Below are positions 15,625 to 16,611 of a DNA stretch of 16,611 bases, in pieces; within the stretch, counting starts at the first letter, position 1, and every line of letters begins with the position of its first letter. A program made the position numbers and the translations under genes. Source of the stretch: Candidatus Heimdallarchaeota archaeon (GTDB lineage: Archaea; Asgardarchaeota; Heimdallarchaeia; Heimdallarchaeales; Kariarchaeaceae); NCBI GenBank assembly GCA_021399405.1, contig JAAFKL010000021.1, positions 1 to 16,611 on the forward strand. The letters run 5' to 3'. The notes beneath the pieces were generated by a model, which saw nothing but the letters and a program-made list of their open reading frames with translations, made no database searches and was not told where the DNA came from.

Positions 15625-16611
15625 GTGAGTATTCTCCTCAGAACTTTGCGTGTTCCAGTATTCCCTGATATTAAATCTAAGGAGTTACTGGAAACAACTT
15701 TTGAAGAGTACTCCAAAGCTGCACAAACTGCATTTGACTACGCCAATACCAATAATACCTCGAATCGTATCAAGGTCCATCATGGAATTTACAAAGCATT
15801 TAGAAAACAGTCCTCACTCAATTCTCAGTTGGTAATTAACGCCAAGAACAAGGCTATGGATGTAATCCGAAGCTTGAAGGCAAAGAAAAAGAAAAGAACT
15901 GTAAAATTCATGAATAAGATACCCATCAGATATGATTATAGATCATCCACAATCCATCAAGAAAATCAATCAGTCTCTCTATCTACTACTGGGAGACGAG
16001 TGAACATTGAATATTTTCTACCAACATGTTATCAAAAATATTCAGACTGGGAATTTAGAAGCTTTGAATTACTAAATAAAGGAAAAAAATATTTTCTTCA
16101 TTTTGTAGTTAGAAAATATGTTAAGGCAAGTGGAGAACATTCAGGAGAATTTATTGGCATTGATCGTGGTATTCGTCATATAGCAGTGACATCGCAAAAC
16201 CAATTTTACAATGGCTCTCGTCTACGAGAACTTAAAAATCGGTATTTTAGATTGAAACGTGGACTCCAGAAGAAAGGCACTAGATCTGCAAAACGTAAGT
16301 TAAAACGGGCTGCAGGTAAAGAAAGACGGTTTCAAAGGGATCAGAATCATTGTATTTCCAAAACCATTATTAAAAATATGAAAAAAAATTCTACAATAAT
16401 ACTTGAAGATTTAAGTGAAATTAGAAAAACGGCTAAACAACGAAAAAAATCCAGAGGATCAAGAGAACTTAATTCCTGGGGTTTCTATCAATTTCAGATT
16501 TTTCTACAATATAAAGGAAAAGAAAAGAATATTGAGGTTGTTTATATAAATCCAGCTTATACATCGCAACGATGTAGTGATTGTGGATTTATTTCCAAGA
16601 AAAATCGTAAT
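15625..16611 (+). CDS. tnpB: TnpB RNA-guided nuclease of an IS200/IS605 (IS1341-like) element, 3' end cut by window
   Basis: 329 codons are open to the last base of the window, so the gene is partial here. The RuvC-like nuclease is recognisable: first catalytic aspartate D180 in GEFIGIDRGIRHIA, catalytic glutamate E261 in TIILEDLSEI, and the start of the zinc ribbon with C317 and C320 (TSQRCSDCGFIS). The second zinc pair and the last RuvC aspartate lie beyond the edge. A basic helical stretch (about 200-240) and the N-terminal recognition part (1-165) fit the family. TnpB proteins cut DNA using a guide RNA from the element's right end, which would also be outside the window. The GTG is the first possible start after an in-frame stop at 15613. 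No tnpA transposase lies upstream, so this is a tnpB-only element or one with tnpA elsewhere. Confidence 0.93.
   Translation, partial: MSILLRTLRVPVFPDIKSKELLETTFEEYSKAAQTAFDYANTNNTSNRIKVHHGIYKAFRKQSSLNSQLVINAKNKAMDVIRSLKAKKKKRTVKFMNKIPIRYDYRSSTIHQENQSVSLSTTGRRVNIEYFLPTCYQKYSDWEFRSFELLNKGKKYFLHFVVRKYVKASGEHSGEFIGIDRGIRHIAVTSQNQFYNGSRLRELKNRYFRLKRGLQKKGTRSAKRKLKRAAGKERRFQRDQNHCISKTIIKNMKKNSTIILEDLSEIRKTAKQRKKSRGSRELNSWGFYQFQIFLQYKGKEKNIEVVYINPAYTSQRCSDCGFISKKNRN

Larger units (their letters stand above)
15481..16611 (+). mobile_element. IS200/IS605-type insertion sequence, left part (boundary uncertain)
   Basis: Inferred from tnpB. These elements have no inverted terminal repeats or target duplications, so the left end cannot be fixed by eye; it lies somewhere in 15481-15624. 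The right end is outside the window. Confidence 0.55.

Noticed and set aside
15650..15835. 61-codon + strand reading frame at the tnpB start
   Set aside because: Out-of-frame shadow of tnpB.

Overview
This is an AT-rich archaeal chromosome segment. The archaeal assignment rests on a 48-residue Rpo12/RpoP RNA polymerase subunit, an aIF1 (SUI1) gene, a type 2 methionine aminopeptidase and an archaeal/eukaryotic-type glycyl-tRNA synthetase. TATA boxes also sit about 25 bases ahead of many start codons, implying leaderless or nearly leaderless mRNAs. A Ras/Rab-like small GTPase beside a GAF/PAS sensor points towards an Asgard archaeon, perhaps a Heimdallarchaeia relative. That finer placement is an inference.

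Layout. Positions 1-6257 read mainly on the + strand: a secreted/membrane-anchored DOMON/CBM9-like protein (302-1531), a tandem GNAT-like protein (1625-2542), a GAF-PAS protein with an unassigned, possibly longin-like C-terminus (3037-4554), a small GTPase (4639-5190) and MetAP2 (5271-6257). Between the GNAT-like and GAF-PAS genes, on the - strand, is a strong candidate for a structured RNA (about 2606-2880). It has its own TATA box, compensatory G-U pairs, and motifs in the order expected of RNase P RNA. Positions 6292-12056 read on the - strand: aIF1, rpoP, glyS, an M61 aminopeptidase with a PDZ domain, and a DHH/DHHA1 phosphoesterase. A 574-base gap (6676-7249) between aIF1 and rpoP codes for nothing I recognise but holds several hairpins, three of them back to back. 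Positions 12270-16611 return to the + strand: an orphan Panacea (SocA-like, DUF4065) protein, an iron-sulfur assembly operon sufS-sufU-sufC with clear Shine-Dalgarno sites, and the first 329 codons of a TnpB gene that runs off the window end.

How the genes work together. RpoP, aIF1, GlyRS and MetAP2 are core transcription/translation functions, each apparently with its own promoter. SufS takes sulfur from cysteine, SufU accepts it or scaffolds the cluster, and SufC is the ATPase that normally works with SufB/SufD. No sufB or sufD lies in the window; the next gene is tnpB, so the operon may have been interrupted or the partners lie elsewhere. The GAF-PAS protein and the GTPase are neighbours in the same orientation and could form a signal-sensing/GTPase pair. 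No CRISPR array, tRNA or large rRNA gene was found. Positions 1-263 show nothing I can identify.
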